Below, piece after piece: positions 8,250-16,637 of a stretch of 41,731 nucleotides of DNA. This DNA comes from Actinomycetota bacterium. GTDB lineage: Bacteria; Actinomycetota; Actinomycetes; Nanopelagicales; Nanopelagicaceae. Below the pieces are notes generated by a model. It made no database searches and had not been told where the DNA came from. It saw only the letters and a program-made list of their open reading frames with translations. Both the position numbers and the translations under genes were made by a program. The number at the start of each line of letters is the position of its first letter. Position 1 is the stretch's first letter. The stretch is taken from assembly GCA_947371865.1 (NCBI GenBank), contig CANBRH010000007.1, positions 1-41,731 of the forward strand, in the 5' to 3' direction.

Positions 8250-8894
8250 GTCAAAGAGAGAAATCAAACTTTCAAGGGTTTGGCTTTGGAGTGAATTGAT
8301 CACACGAATTCTGGGACCGGGCTCAATAGCCACAATGTGCGGTATCGCCACCACCCATGCGCCACTGGCTGATCCAGATTGCACCCCGGTTAACGAATCT
8401 TCAATAACCAAACAATTTCCAATTTCGACATGCAATTCTGCAGCGGCCTTGAGGTAGCTCTCCGGATCTGGCTTGGTGTTGCGAACATCAGTGCTGGAAA
8501 TGGAAGTTGCAAAGAAGGGTTCGGGCAGTGAATCAATGGCCGCCTGCACGAGCACGCGTGGACTAGCCGATACGAGTGCCATCGGCACATTGGATCTTTT
8601 GACATCGAACAACATCTCAAGTCCGCCAGGAACAACCGAAATTCCCGAATGGAATTTCTGAGAAACTCGCTCAACGAGAGAATGATGAAAATATGAACCT
8701 TCGCGTTGGCCGGCGGCGAGGTCTGACATATATTGACCAACCCGCTCGAGTGGACCCCCGAGGCAGGTTGCCTGATCTTGCGTTGTCCACTCATATCCAA
8801 ACTCAGACATAAGTTCGATCTCTGATGCCAACCAGTATGGCTCAGAATCGATTAGCGTTCCATCCATGTCGAAGAGGACTGCATCTATCTTCAT
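8247..8894 (-). CDS. HAD-superfamily phosphatase, beta-phosphoglucomutase-like
   Basis: Haloacid-dehalogenase-like hydrolase of 215 residues with a cap domain. Motif I is FDMDGTLIDSE (nucleophile D9, acid D11), motif II is LVSAS near residue 102, and motif III/IV is VIEDSLTGVQSG near residue 160. Such proteins remove phosphate from small metabolites or isomerise sugar phosphates; the substrate is not predictable. It follows metH with a 4-base overlap, a pairing seen in other actinobacteria. A link to methionine or folate metabolism is only suggested by position. Confidence 0.85.
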   Translation of the reverse strand: MKIDAVLFDMDGTLIDSEPYWLASEIELMSEFGYEWTTQDQATCLGGPLERVGQYMSDLAAGQREGSYFHHSLVERVSQKFHSGISVVPGGLEMLFDVKRSNVPMALVSASPRVLVQAAIDSLPEPFFATSISSTDVRNTKPDPESYLKAAAELHVEIGNCLVIEDSLTGVQSGSASGAWVVAIPHIVAIEPGPRIRVINSLQSQTLESLISLFD

Positions 8895-11800
8895 GTGGCG
8901 TTGAAATATTTCGCTTCAGGATGGTGGACGATAATCGCCGAAGTTGACTGCTCGGGGTGAAGCTGGAATTCTTCAGAAAGTTCGACGCCTATTCGTGATG
9001 GGTCCAAAAGTTCGCAGAGTTGGCGTTGTTGTTCAACATCTGGGCAGGCGGGATAGCCAAACGAGTACCGAGATCCTCTATACCCCTGATCGAGAATGCT
9101 GGATAAGTCCCCCGCATCTTCACTTTTAAAACCCATTTCATCGCGCACGCGTGCGTGCCAATGTTCGGCTAGCGCTTCCGTCAATTGAACAGAGAGACCA
9201 TGAAGTTCAAGATATTTTCGATATTCATCGGCAGCGAACAGCTTGGCGGTTGCATCGCTAACAGCACTTCCCATGGTTACGACATGGAAGGCCACCGTGT
9301 CAATCTCTCCCGACTCTTTGGAGCGAAAGAAATCTGCCAAGCACAATCGTTGATCTCGTGTTTGACGTGGGAAAGTGAATCTCACTCTCTCTCTGCCTTT
9401 ATTCGGTCCTTCGTGGTGCAAAACCACCAAATCGTTGCCTTCGCTGTAGCACGGGAAATATCCGTAAACCACTGCAGCATTTAGCCAGCCATGTGTTTGC
9501 ACATCATTCAACAATTGGCGAAGTTGAGGACGCCCTTCTTGTTCGACCATTTCTTCGTACAGACCGCGCTGACCCTTCAAGCCCCACTGACCGACAAAGA
9601 GAGCACGTTCATCCAACATACCCAAGTAGTCCGCAAGTGGAATACCTTTCACAACTCTTGAGCCAAGAAAAGGAGGTTGAGGCAGAGGGTTCGTCTCGGA
9701 AACATCGGACCTTTTGAGATCGACTTCGGCACTTCGATGCGAACGAGTATTTGCCGTCTTACGTTCGCGAAGCTCAGGAAGAGCTGCTCCGGGCACGCCT
9801 CTTTTGACTGCCATCATGGCATCCATAAGGCGTAATCCTTCAAATGCATCACGGGCATATCTGACGGTGCCCGGAAATACTGAATCCAAATCCTGCTCTA
9901 CAAAAGACCGGGTTAATGCGGCCCCACCCAGAATGATCGGCCACTTATCCGCCAGTCCCCTCTGAGAAATCTCTTCCAAGTTCTCGCGCATGACGACTGT
10001 AGATTTAACTAGCAATCCGCTCATGCCGATGACGTCAACGCCTGATGTCTCGGCCGCATCCAAAATTTGATTGATGGTTTGCTTAATACCGATATTGACA
10101 GTTGTGTAACCATTATTTGCCAGAATGATGTCAACCAAATTCTTCCCAATATCGTGGACGTCGCCCTTTACCGTTGCCAGCAAAATGCTGCCACGACCTT
10201 CATCTTCGGTCTTCTCCATGAACGGTTCAAGGTGAGCAACGGCGCTCTTCATGACTTCGGCCGACTGTAAAACGAACGGAAGTTGCATCTCGCCTTTACC
10301 GAAGAGCTCTCCCACTATTTTCATTCCCGATAAAAGATGCTCGTTAATAATGACTAGCGGAGAAATGCCGCTTCTCATCGCCTCATCAAGATCCTCAACA
10401 AGTCCAGGCTTCTCGCCATCGACAATCCGACGTTGCAACCGTTGATCGAGAGGCAAGGCTGCAAGTTCTGCAGCACGTGTGATTTTAGAACTCTTCACTT
10501 CGACGCCATCAAAAAGTTCAAGAAAGCGCGAAAGTGGGTCATACGTACAGTTACCTTCTGCGTCGAATACTCGACGGTCATACACGAGATCTAGGGCTAC
10601 TTCTCGTTGCTCTTCCGGAAGTCGATTCATAGGAGTGATCTTCGAAGGGTGCACAATCGCCGAATCGAGCCCGGCACTTACCGCTTCGGAGAGGAAAACC
10701 GAATTGAGGACAATTCGTGCGGCAGGATTGAGACCAAAGGACACATTGCTGACTCCAAGTGTTGTTTGCACTTCAGGAAATTCAATTTTCAAGTTCTTAA
10801 TTGCGGTCAACGTTTCAATACCGTCTCGCCTGGTTTCCTCTTGGCCCGTTGCTATGGGGAAAGTAAGGCAATCAATCATGATGTCATTTACGCGCATGCC
10901 CCAGTTATCTACCAAATCATGAATGAGCCGGCGAGCCACCGCAACTTTCCATTCTGCAGTACGAGCTTGACCCTCTTCGTCAATGGTGAGCGCCACGACT
11001 GCCGCTCCGTGTTCCTTGACCAATGGCATTATTCGAGCAAAACGAGAGTTAGGCCCATCTCCATCTTCATAGTTGACTGAGTTGATGAGGCTTCGTCCAC
11101 CCAAATGTTCTAGACCGGCTTTTAGGACATTAGGTTCGGTGGAATCAAGAACGATGGGCAGGGTTGAGGCGGTCGCGAATCGGCTCGCTAGTTCGCTCAT
11201 ATCGCGAACGCCATCGCGGCCAACATAATCAACAGACAAGTCCAACATGTGCGCGCCATCGCGAATTTGGTCGCGAGCAATATCTACGCAGGCTTGCCAA
11301 TCTTCGGCTAGAAGCGCGTCTCGAAATGCCCGCGATCCATTGGCATTAGTTCTCTCACCGATAGAGAGATATGTGAGTTCTTGTCGAAAGGGAACGAATT
11401 GGTAGAGCGAAGAAGCCCCGTCCTCTTCTAAGACCTTTCTAGAAATGACCGGTTTGTTATGCAGCAACCGCACTACTTCTTCAAGGTGGGTCGGAGTTGT
11501 TCCGCAGCAACCACCAATCAAGGAGACGCCATAGGAATCAACAAAAGTTTCTAGGTATGTGGCTAACTCGTTTGGCTGAAGCGGATAGTCAGCACCATGA
11601 GCTGCCAGAACCGGCAAACCGGCGTTTGGCATAACCGATATGGCAGGAGAAGAAGATTTGCTGAGCACGCGCAGGTGTTCACTCATCTCGGCTGGACCAG
11701 TGGCGCAATTGAGCCCGATTACGTCGATCCCCAACGGCGACAAAGCGTTGAGAGCGGCACCGATCTCAGAACCCAACAACATCGTTCCAGTCGTTTCAAC

Positions 11801-12391
11801 AGTTACCTGAACAATGAGAACAACATCCCGTTCAGATTTATCGATAGCTTCACGGGCGCCGTTGACAGCCGCTTTCGCCTGTAAGAGATCTTGGGTTGTT
11901 TCCACCAACAGCGCATCCGCTCCGCCATCTAGTAACCCATGCGAGGCAATGGCATAGGCGGAGCGAAGGTTTTCATAAGAAGTGTGGCCTAACGTTGGCA
12001 ACTTCGTCCCGGGTCCCAAGGATCCAAGCACCCAACGTGGGCGATCGATTGTCGAATACCCTTCCGCTGCAACCTTGGCGATACGTGCGCCAGCTTGGGC
12101 TAATTCGTAAATGCGATCTTCGATTCCGTACTCGGCTAAATTCGCCCAATTGGCGCCGAATGTATTTGTTTCAATGGCGTCCACACCCACTGCAAGGTAT
12201 TTCTCATGTACAGATTGGACAATGTCGGGCCGCGAAACATTAAGGATTTCATTGCAACCCTCGTGACCTTGGAAATCGGCAAGCGAGGGATTTGCCGCTT
12301 GAAGCATGGTTCCCATGGCACCGTCAGCGATGATGACGCGTTCTGCCATGGCCAATCGAAGTGTGGATGGCAATTTCACTGTTCGGTTCAT
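8891..12391 (-). CDS. metH: Cobalamin-dependent methionine synthase MetH
   Basis: Transfers methyl from 5-methyltetrahydrofolate to homocysteine through bound cobalamin. All four modules are present (numbering from an alternative start at 12415): homocysteine domain with zinc cysteines C237, C303 and C304 (GGCCGTTPTH); pterin-binding domain (about 345-620); cobalamin cap and domain with GDVHDIG (751-757, axial ligand H754); and a C-terminal SAM-reactivation domain. Full length, about 1166 residues from the ATG at 12391. That start is chosen because TAAAGT lies 8 bases before it, fitting leaderless expression; the 12415 ATG adds 8 residues and cannot be excluded. It overlaps the HAD gene. The host therefore needs cobalamin, made or imported; no cobalamin genes are in view. 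Confidence 0.95.
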   Translation of the reverse strand: MNRTVKLPSTLRLAMAERVIIADGAMGTMLQAANPSLADFQGHEGCNEILNVSRPDIVQSVHEKYLAVGVDAIETNTFGANWANLAEYGIEDRIYELAQAGARIAKVAAEGYSTIDRPRWVLGSLGPGTKLPTLGHTSYENLRSAYAIASHGLLDGGADALLVETTQDLLQAKAAVNGAREAIDKSERDVVLIVQVTVETTGTMLLGSEIGAALNALSPLGIDVIGLNCATGPAEMSEHLRVLSKSSSPAISVMPNAGLPVLAAHGADYPLQPNELATYLETFVDSYGVSLIGGCCGTTPTHLEEVVRLLHNKPVISRKVLEEDGASSLYQFVPFRQELTYLSIGERTNANGSRAFRDALLAEDWQACVDIARDQIRDGAHMLDLSVDYVGRDGVRDMSELASRFATASTLPIVLDSTEPNVLKAGLEHLGGRSLINSVNYEDGDGPNSRFARIMPLVKEHGAAVVALTIDEEGQARTAEWKVAVARRLIHDLVDNWGMRVNDIMIDCLTFPIATGQEETRRDGIETLTAIKNLKIEFPEVQTTLGVSNVSFGLNPAARIVLNSVFLSEAVSAGLDSAIVHPSKITPMNRLPEEQREVALDLVYDRRVFDAEGNCTYDPLSRFLELFDGVEVKSSKITRAAELAALPLDQRLQRRIVDGEKPGLVEDLDEAMRSGISPLVIINEHLLSGMKIVGELFGKGEMQLPFVLQSAEVMKSAVAHLEPFMEKTEDEGRGSILLATVKGDVHDIGKNLVDIILANNGYTTVNIGIKQTINQILDAAETSGVDVIGMSGLLVKSTVVMRENLEEISQRGLADKWPIILGGAALTRSFVEQDLDSVFPGTVRYARDAFEGLRLMDAMMAVKRGVPGAALPELRERKTANTRSHRSAEVDLKRSDVSETNPLPQPPFLGSRVVKGIPLADYLGMLDERALFVGQWGLKGQRGLYEEMVEQEGRPQLRQLLNDVQTHGWLNAAVVYGYFPCYSEGNDLVVLHHEGPNKGRERVRFTFPRQTRDQRLCLADFFRSKESGEIDTVAFHVVTMGSAVSDATAKLFAADEYRKYLELHGLSVQLTEALAEHWHARVRDEMGFKSEDAGDLSSILDQGYRGSRYSFGYPACPDVEQQRQLCELLDPSRIGVELSEEFQLHPEQSTSAIIVHHPEAKYFNAT

Positions 12392-12399
12392 TGACGGCA

Positions 12400-12405
12400 A
12401 CTTTA
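12400..12405 (-). promoter_or_regulatory. Predicted -10 of leaderless metH promoter
   Basis: TAAAGT lies 8 bases before the metH ATG at 12391. No convincing -35 is visible. If it is used, the alternative start at 12415 is upstream of the transcript. Confidence 0.35.
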
Positions 12406-12436
12406 CCTTAAGCATGGGATACGAAATTTCGAGGGG

Positions 12437-13678
12437 CTACAGCGCAAGTCCCAACAGCAAATCCAAGGCGCGACTCATTTCACCCGCAGAACCCCCGGTT
12501 GCGCCAGTTTGTGTGGCTTTTGACCACTGAAGGATCGCACTCAGTGCACCGGCGGTATCCAGATCGTTCGCCAAACAATCAACGATACGCTGAATAACGG
12601 GCAGTGTCTCGGCCACTCCTTCGCGAGAGAGTGCGGATCGAATTGCAGAAACCTCCTCATGGGCCGTATTGAGTAAGTCGTTATTCCACATGCGATCGCT
12701 TGAATAATGGCCACCAAGTAATGCATAGCGAATGACCATCGGATCTACTCCTTTGGCCAGCAGTTTTGAAACGAAAACGAGATTTCCTTTGCTTTTGCTC
12801 ATTTTCTCGCCATCTAGGCCAACCATGCCGGTATTGACAAAACTGAAACTGAAGGGTGCTCCATTAATTGCCGCACTTTGAGCAGCGCTCATGAAATGGT
12901 GTGGAAAAATTAGATCTGATCCACCACCTTGAATGTCGATGGAATGAACAGCGTCGCTGTGCTTCAAAAAATCGGGCCCAGTGAGGAAACGAAGTGCAAT
13001 CACGCAGCACTCGATATGCCAGCCCGGTCTACCCAACCCGTGAGGAGAATTCCACCCTGGTTCTCCCGGCTTATTCGATAGCCAAAGAATGGGATCGAGT
13101 GGATTTCGTTTACCGGCGCGAGTCGGATCCCCACCTCGCTCTCCGAAGATCTTTAAAGCCTCCTCGTAGGCGATGGGCAATTCATCGAGAAAAGTAGAGA
13201 TATCAAAATACAAATCCTCTTCTACCCTATAAACGAAGCCATTTACTTGCATGGTAGAAATGGCTTGGGAGACGAGATCCATAACATCAGTGGCGGGAAC
13301 ATATGCAACTGGCGGAATAACACGAAGTGCAGTCATGTCGGATTGAAAGAGTGCTATTTGATCGGCTGCTAGGTCGCGCCAATCGATGGCATCACGAACT
13401 GCCCGTTCAAGAAGTGGGTCATCAATATCAGTGATGTTCTCCACAAAATCAACGTGTCGCCCTTGTGCGCTGAAATAGCGATTGATCACATCAAAGGTTA
13501 AGTACGTTGCGGCATGACCCAAATGAGTGGCGTCGTATGGCGTTATTCCGCAAACATACATTCCAATAGGTTTATCGCCCGTAAAGATGCGATCGCCATA
13601 CGGAGTTTTTAAAGAAAGTTCCCGCATGTTGATCGTTACCGGTAATGGTGGGAGATAGAGATTTGGCCACGAGTTCAC
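12437..13678 (-). CDS. mshC: Cysteine:GlcN-inositol ligase MshC (mycothiol biosynthesis)
   Basis: ATP-dependent ligase joining cysteine to glucosaminyl-inositol, the third stage of mycothiol synthesis. It is a paralogue of cysteinyl-tRNA synthetase lacking the tRNA-binding end; at 413 residues it has MshC, not CysS, length. Visible are MYVCGITPYDATHLGHAATY (40-59, zinc ligand C43 and HIGH variant HLGH), GWHIEC (219-224), GGGSDLIFPHH (251-261) and KMSKS (292-296). The GTG start at 13678 gives MNSWPN, resembling the MQSW opening of the M. tuberculosis protein, and has TAGAGT 7 bases upstream. Mycothiol restricts the host to Actinobacteria. It is followed by metH after 45 bases. Confidence 0.95.
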   Translation of the reverse strand: MNSWPNLYLPPLPVTINMRELSLKTPYGDRIFTGDKPIGMYVCGITPYDATHLGHAATYLTFDVINRYFSAQGRHVDFVENITDIDDPLLERAVRDAIDWRDLAADQIALFQSDMTALRVIPPVAYVPATDVMDLVSQAISTMQVNGFVYRVEEDLYFDISTFLDELPIAYEEALKIFGERGGDPTRAGKRNPLDPILWLSNKPGEPGWNSPHGLGRPGWHIECCVIALRFLTGPDFLKHSDAVHSIDIQGGGSDLIFPHHFMSAAQSAAINGAPFSFSFVNTGMVGLDGEKMSKSKGNLVFVSKLLAKGVDPMVIRYALLGGHYSSDRMWNNDLLNTAHEEVSAIRSALSREGVAETLPVIQRIVDCLANDLDTAGALSAILQWSKATQTGATGGSAGEMSRALDLLLGLAL

Positions 13679-13685
13679 GAACCGA

Positions 13686-13691
13686 ACTCTA
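13686..13691 (-). promoter_or_regulatory. Predicted -10 of leaderless mshC promoter
   Basis: TAGAGT is 7 bases before the GTG start of mshC. Transcription would begin at or next to the GTG, in the 39-base gap after the kinase-fold gene. Confidence 0.5.
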
Positions 13692-13717
13692 CGATAAATG
13701 AGCCGCTTTAGCAGGCA

Positions 13718-14407
13718 TTAGAACGGGGGCCAAGGTATCGCGGGCCAATCCTCGGAGGGGAAGGGAAATGAGGCGGCCTCGAGCAAGGAGTTCAAGCGCA
13801 TATTCAATGCTGCAAGTTCGGACATTGAAAGATAGTGATGAAGTTCCCAAGTCGGCAACATTGTTATCACATGGCGAAGCTGTTCGATTTCCTCTTCCGT
13901 AAGAGCCAATCCTGCAAATTGCCAAATCACAGTGCGCAATTTATTGTCTTCATGAAATGTGACGCCATGGTCGCATCCAAATAACTTTCCTTCTTCGGTC
14001 AATAGAATATGGCCGTACTTGCGATCCGTGTTATTGGTGATGGCATCAAAGAGGGCCATCTTGCGAAGTTGTGGGTCCTGTCCCTGGGCGTAAGCAACCA
14101 CATCAACTTCCTCATCAATGTCTATCCATTGCTGGACCGCACCTATTCCATAAGGACCGTTGCGCAAAATCGTAAACGGAACTATGTCAAAGCCACCAAG
14201 TCGACTTAATTCGTAAGAGGCAACTTCACGAGAAGCAAGATTTCCAGTAGGAAAATCCCACAGTGGTCTCTCCCCTGCAATCGGCTTATATATAATCGCG
14301 ATGTCTTCCCGAACTTTTCCCAAAAGGGTGGCGTTGGAAGCATCGACGAGGCGACCTTCTATCAAGATTTCGGCCTCTCGAATGAGAGCTTCGGTTACTG
14401 GGTCCAT
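13718..14407 (-). CDS. SCO1664-family protein with PI-kinase/HipA-like fold, function unknown
   Basis: Conserved actinobacterial protein of unknown function (M. tuberculosis Rv2133c position). The 229 residues carry kinase-like marks: lysine K41 in IIYKP, a catalytic-loop-like NNTDRKYGHIL (125-135) with D128, and a metal-site-like CDHG (145-148). The layout resembles HipA and phosphatidylinositol-kinase folds. Substrate and activity are not known. It is last in a tight three-gene unit with the DUF3090 protein (3-base gap) and a phosphomutase-like protein, directly upstream of mshC. Position invites a link with mycothiol or inositol metabolism, but nothing in the sequence proves it. Confidence 0.75.
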   Translation of the reverse strand: MDPVTEALIREAEILIEGRLVDASNATLLGKVREDIAIIYKPIAGERPLWDFPTGNLASREVASYELSRLGGFDIVPFTILRNGPYGIGAVQQWIDIDEEVDVVAYAQGQDPQLRKMALFDAITNNTDRKYGHILLTEEGKLFGCDHGVTFHEDNKLRTVIWQFAGLALTEEEIEQLRHVITMLPTWELHHYLSMSELAALNMRLNSLLEAASFPFPSEDWPAIPWPPF

Positions 14408-14410
14408 GAT

Positions 14411-14971
14411 CTATCGACGATAACCATTGGCGCGAGGGCACAAATGTCCGTCGACGTCGATGGGAAGCCCGCAGAATGGGCAAGGTTGTCGACCAGAAGC
14501 CACCGTCCGATCGGCTTGAGAGCAGAAATTACGAACTTGAAATATTCGAAGTGGAACTCTGATTACATCGGGTAAGGATTCATTTTCGTCAGCATCCTCT
14601 GAAATCAGGTCTTCTACTTCTATGTCGCTGACAGCCTGCACCTCGAGATGAATACGTTGCGAAAGTTGATCCCAGGAGATACCAATAATACCGACTTGAA
14701 AATCCTCGGTGATGGGAAATTGCATATCGCCATTAACGACCTGAGCTGAGTAGGAAAGTTCGTCCAAGCTTGCAAGTTTATTTCGACGAAGTTCTTGGAT
14801 CATTTCTTTGAAGCGCTCGGAGAGCGCTGCCACTTGCGACTTTTCAATGGCCACGCAATTGGAGTACACCGGTGATTCGATTTGAAGAAAGAAAGCTCTC
14901 TCGCCAGGGGCACCGACAGTTCCAACTACAAAGCGTTCGGCATACTCATGATTGAAGACGATACGACTCAT
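14411..14971 (-). CDS. DUF3090 family protein with C-terminal zinc-binding-like motif
   Basis: Conserved actinobacterial protein of unknown function, 186 residues (Rv2134c position). The N-terminal two thirds are a mixed soluble domain starting SRIVFNHEYAERFVVGTVG. The end has a probable metal site CPFCGLPIDVDGHLCP (C164, C167, H176, C178). An acidic linker (about 116-132) separates the two. It overlaps the upstream phosphomutase gene by four bases and is 3 bases from the kinase-fold gene, so the three are translated as a set. No catalytic role can be assigned. Confidence 0.8.
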   Translation of the reverse strand: MSRIVFNHEYAERFVVGTVGAPGERAFFLQIESPVYSNCVAIEKSQVAALSERFKEMIQELRRNKLASLDELSYSAQVVNGDMQFPITEDFQVGIIGISWDQLSQRIHLEVQAVSDIEVEDLISEDADENESLPDVIRVPLRIFQVRNFCSQADRTVASGRQPCPFCGLPIDVDGHLCPRANGYRR

Positions 14972-15642
14972 GAAGGGCCCGCTCCCCCGCCTAAAGTTTC
15001 CTTTCCATATCCAGATCCAGATGTGCTTTGTGTCTGATGCAAATGCGATGTGTCATTGAGCTTTATTAATGTTGACCTGCCCTTGCCAATAGAAATAATG
15101 GTTATTGAGGCTGGATCAATTGAGAACTTCTGTAGGTGATCAACCGAGAGTGAGAGTTGAGCGGCAACGATAGCTTTTATGACATCCCCGTGACTCACAA
15201 TGCAAACCTTTGTTAGACCTTCAGCAACACTCAGTAAAGTCTGGTTGGCTCGATGAGACATCTCCAAGAAGCTCTCACCATGTGGAAATCGAACGTGTGA
15301 CGGAGCATTTTGAATTGTGGGCCAAAGCTCCTTTTTTGCCAATTTGCTCAATTTCTTCCCGGACCATGACCCATAATCCATCTCGACAAAATTTGGCTCA
15401 ATAATTGCCTTGGTATGTGAGGCATCGAGATAAGTTGAGATTGTCTCCTGACAACGTGGCAAAGGGCTCGTGTATATCCGGTCAAATTTCTCAGACGAAA
15501 GCCGCGTAGCGAGTAGGCGAGCTTGTTCAACTCCTGCATCACTCAAGTGAACGGTTTCATCACGGCCAGCCAGAATTCCATTGGCATTGGCCGTTGAAAG
15601 GCCATGTCGAACTAAATAGATGAGAGTGTTGGCGGAGGGCAT
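14968..15642 (-). CDS. Histidine-phosphatase-superfamily phosphomutase (MSMEG_4193-like)
   Basis: Phosphoglycerate-mutase-like protein of 224 residues. The catalytic RHG is at 12-14 (H13), with YTSPLPRCQET, the GSWSGKKL segment and the second histidine in VSHGDV. Its C-terminus ends in a GGGAG stretch typical of the actinobacterial family beside DUF3090 genes. The ATG at 15642 is preferred over one 33 bases upstream because TAATCT lies 7 bases before it and because the protein then opens directly into the first strand. The true substrate is unknown. It leads the operon phosphomutase-DUF3090-kinase-fold protein and is divergent from the aldo/keto reductase. Confidence 0.82.
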   Translation of the reverse strand: MPSANTLIYLVRHGLSTANANGILAGRDETVHLSDAGVEQARLLATRLSSEKFDRIYTSPLPRCQETISTYLDASHTKAIIEPNFVEMDYGSWSGKKLSKLAKKELWPTIQNAPSHVRFPHGESFLEMSHRANQTLLSVAEGLTKVCIVSHGDVIKAIVAAQLSLSVDHLQKFSIDPASITIISIGKGRSTLIKLNDTSHLHQTQSTSGSGYGKETLGGGAGPS

Positions 15643-15649
15643 ACGGCAA

Positions 15650-15655
15650 AGATTA
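15650..15655 (-). promoter_or_regulatory. Predicted -10 of leaderless phosphomutase promoter
   Basis: TAATCT is 7 bases before the ATG at 15642 on the minus strand. It lies only 25 bases from the opposing -10 of the aldo/keto reductase gene. Confidence 0.5.
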
Positions 15656-15679
15656 CCGATTTTTGGAGCTTCCACTTGC

Positions 15680-15685
15680 TAGTGT
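15680..15685 (+). promoter_or_regulatory. Predicted -10 of leaderless aldo/keto reductase promoter
   Basis: TAGTGT is 7 bases before the ATG at 15693. Both divergent promoters must fit in the 50 bases between the two start codons. Confidence 0.45.
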
Positions 15686-15692
15686 CATTCCC

Positions 15693-16637
15693 ATGGAAAA
15701 GAGAACGTTGGGCAACTCTGGACTCCGCGTAACCCGACTCGGCCTGGGGACGATGACCTGGGGACGAGATACAGACGAACATGAGGCTGCCGAACAACTT
15801 CGAACCTATTTGGATCGAGGTGGAAACTTCTTGGATACTGCCGCGATTTATGGAGATGGCGATAGCGAACGAGTTTTAGGTGGGTTTATTGGAACGCTTG
15901 TGCCTCGCGAGGAAGTTGTTATCGCTACAAAAGCGGGGATCTCCATAAAATCAGGTGAACGTAAGGTCGACAACTCTCGGACTAATTTGCTAGCTGACCT
16001 GGACAAGTCTCTTCAACGTTTAGGCATTGATTACATTGATTTGTGGCAGGTTCATGCTTGGGATCCCTTTGTTCCCATTGTAGAAGTCCTCTCTGCTCTT
16101 GATATCGCCATCTCTTCCGGCAGAGTGAGATATGTCGGACTTTCAAATTTCACAGGTTGGCAATTGGCACAGGCAGCGACCATCCAAAATCCACTATTTG
16201 GTAAATCAGCCATCACTTCACTTCAGGCGGAATATTCGCTACTCAATCGAAATGTAGAAGAAGAACTCCTTCCAGCCTGTTCGGCTGTTAAGGCGGGATT
16301 CCTTGCATGGTCGCCGCTCGGCCGTGGCGTATTAACGGGTAAGTATCGAAATGGCGTGCCATCGGATTCTCGCGGGGCTAGCCCACATTTCTCGGCTTTC
16401 GTGCAGCCTTTTCTTTCGCACCGCTCTCGTTCGATCGTGGATGCAGTCTGTGTTGCAGCCGATGGTCTGGGCTTCTCTCCCATTGAGGTTGCCTTATCGT
16501 GGGTTCGAGACGCTTATGGGGTTGCAACTGCCATCGTGGGAGCCCGTACTGGTGCCCAATTGCGCGGCATCATGACCGTGGAAGAAATAACGCTCCCCGA
16601 TCAAGTACGAGCAGCGTTAGATGAAGTATCAGCCTAG
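15693..16637 (+). CDS. Aldo/keto reductase
   Basis: NADPH-dependent oxidoreductase of the aldo/keto reductase superfamily, 314 residues from the ATG at 15693. The catalytic tetrad is intact: D48 and Y53 in FLDTAAIYGDG, K80 in ATKAG, and H121 in WQVHAWD. The TIM-barrel end carries the cofactor motif with GARTGAQL. The substrate is not predictable; family members reduce aldehydes, ketones and sugars. An upstream ATG at 15663 is less likely because the chosen start has a leaderless-type -10. Its stop overlaps that of the M20 peptidase by four bases. Confidence 0.9.
   Translation: MEKRTLGNSGLRVTRLGLGTMTWGRDTDEHEAAEQLRTYLDRGGNFLDTAAIYGDGDSERVLGGFIGTLVPREEVVIATKAGISIKSGERKVDNSRTNLLADLDKSLQRLGIDYIDLWQVHAWDPFVPIVEVLSALDIAISSGRVRYVGLSNFTGWQLAQAATIQNPLFGKSAITSLQAEYSLLNRNVEEELLPACSAVKAGFLAWSPLGRGVLTGKYRNGVPSDSRGASPHFSAFVQPFLSHRSRSIVDAVCVAADGLGFSPIEVALSWVRDAYGVATAIVGARTGAQLRGIMTVEEITLPDQVRAALDEVSA

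Noticed and set aside
10479..10922. Open frame of 147 codons antisense to metH
   Set aside because: It lies opposite a clearly conserved methionine synthase, has no recognisable domain and no start signal; a shadow frame.
12422..12431. Palindrome CGAAATTTCG between mshC and metH as an operator
   Set aside because: Ten bases of AT-rich palindrome is not enough evidence, and no second copy was noticed.
12437..13678. Second cysteinyl-tRNA synthetase
   Set aside because: Length of 413 residues, the MNSW opening and the HLGHAATY motif fit MshC; the tRNA-binding C-terminal domain is absent.
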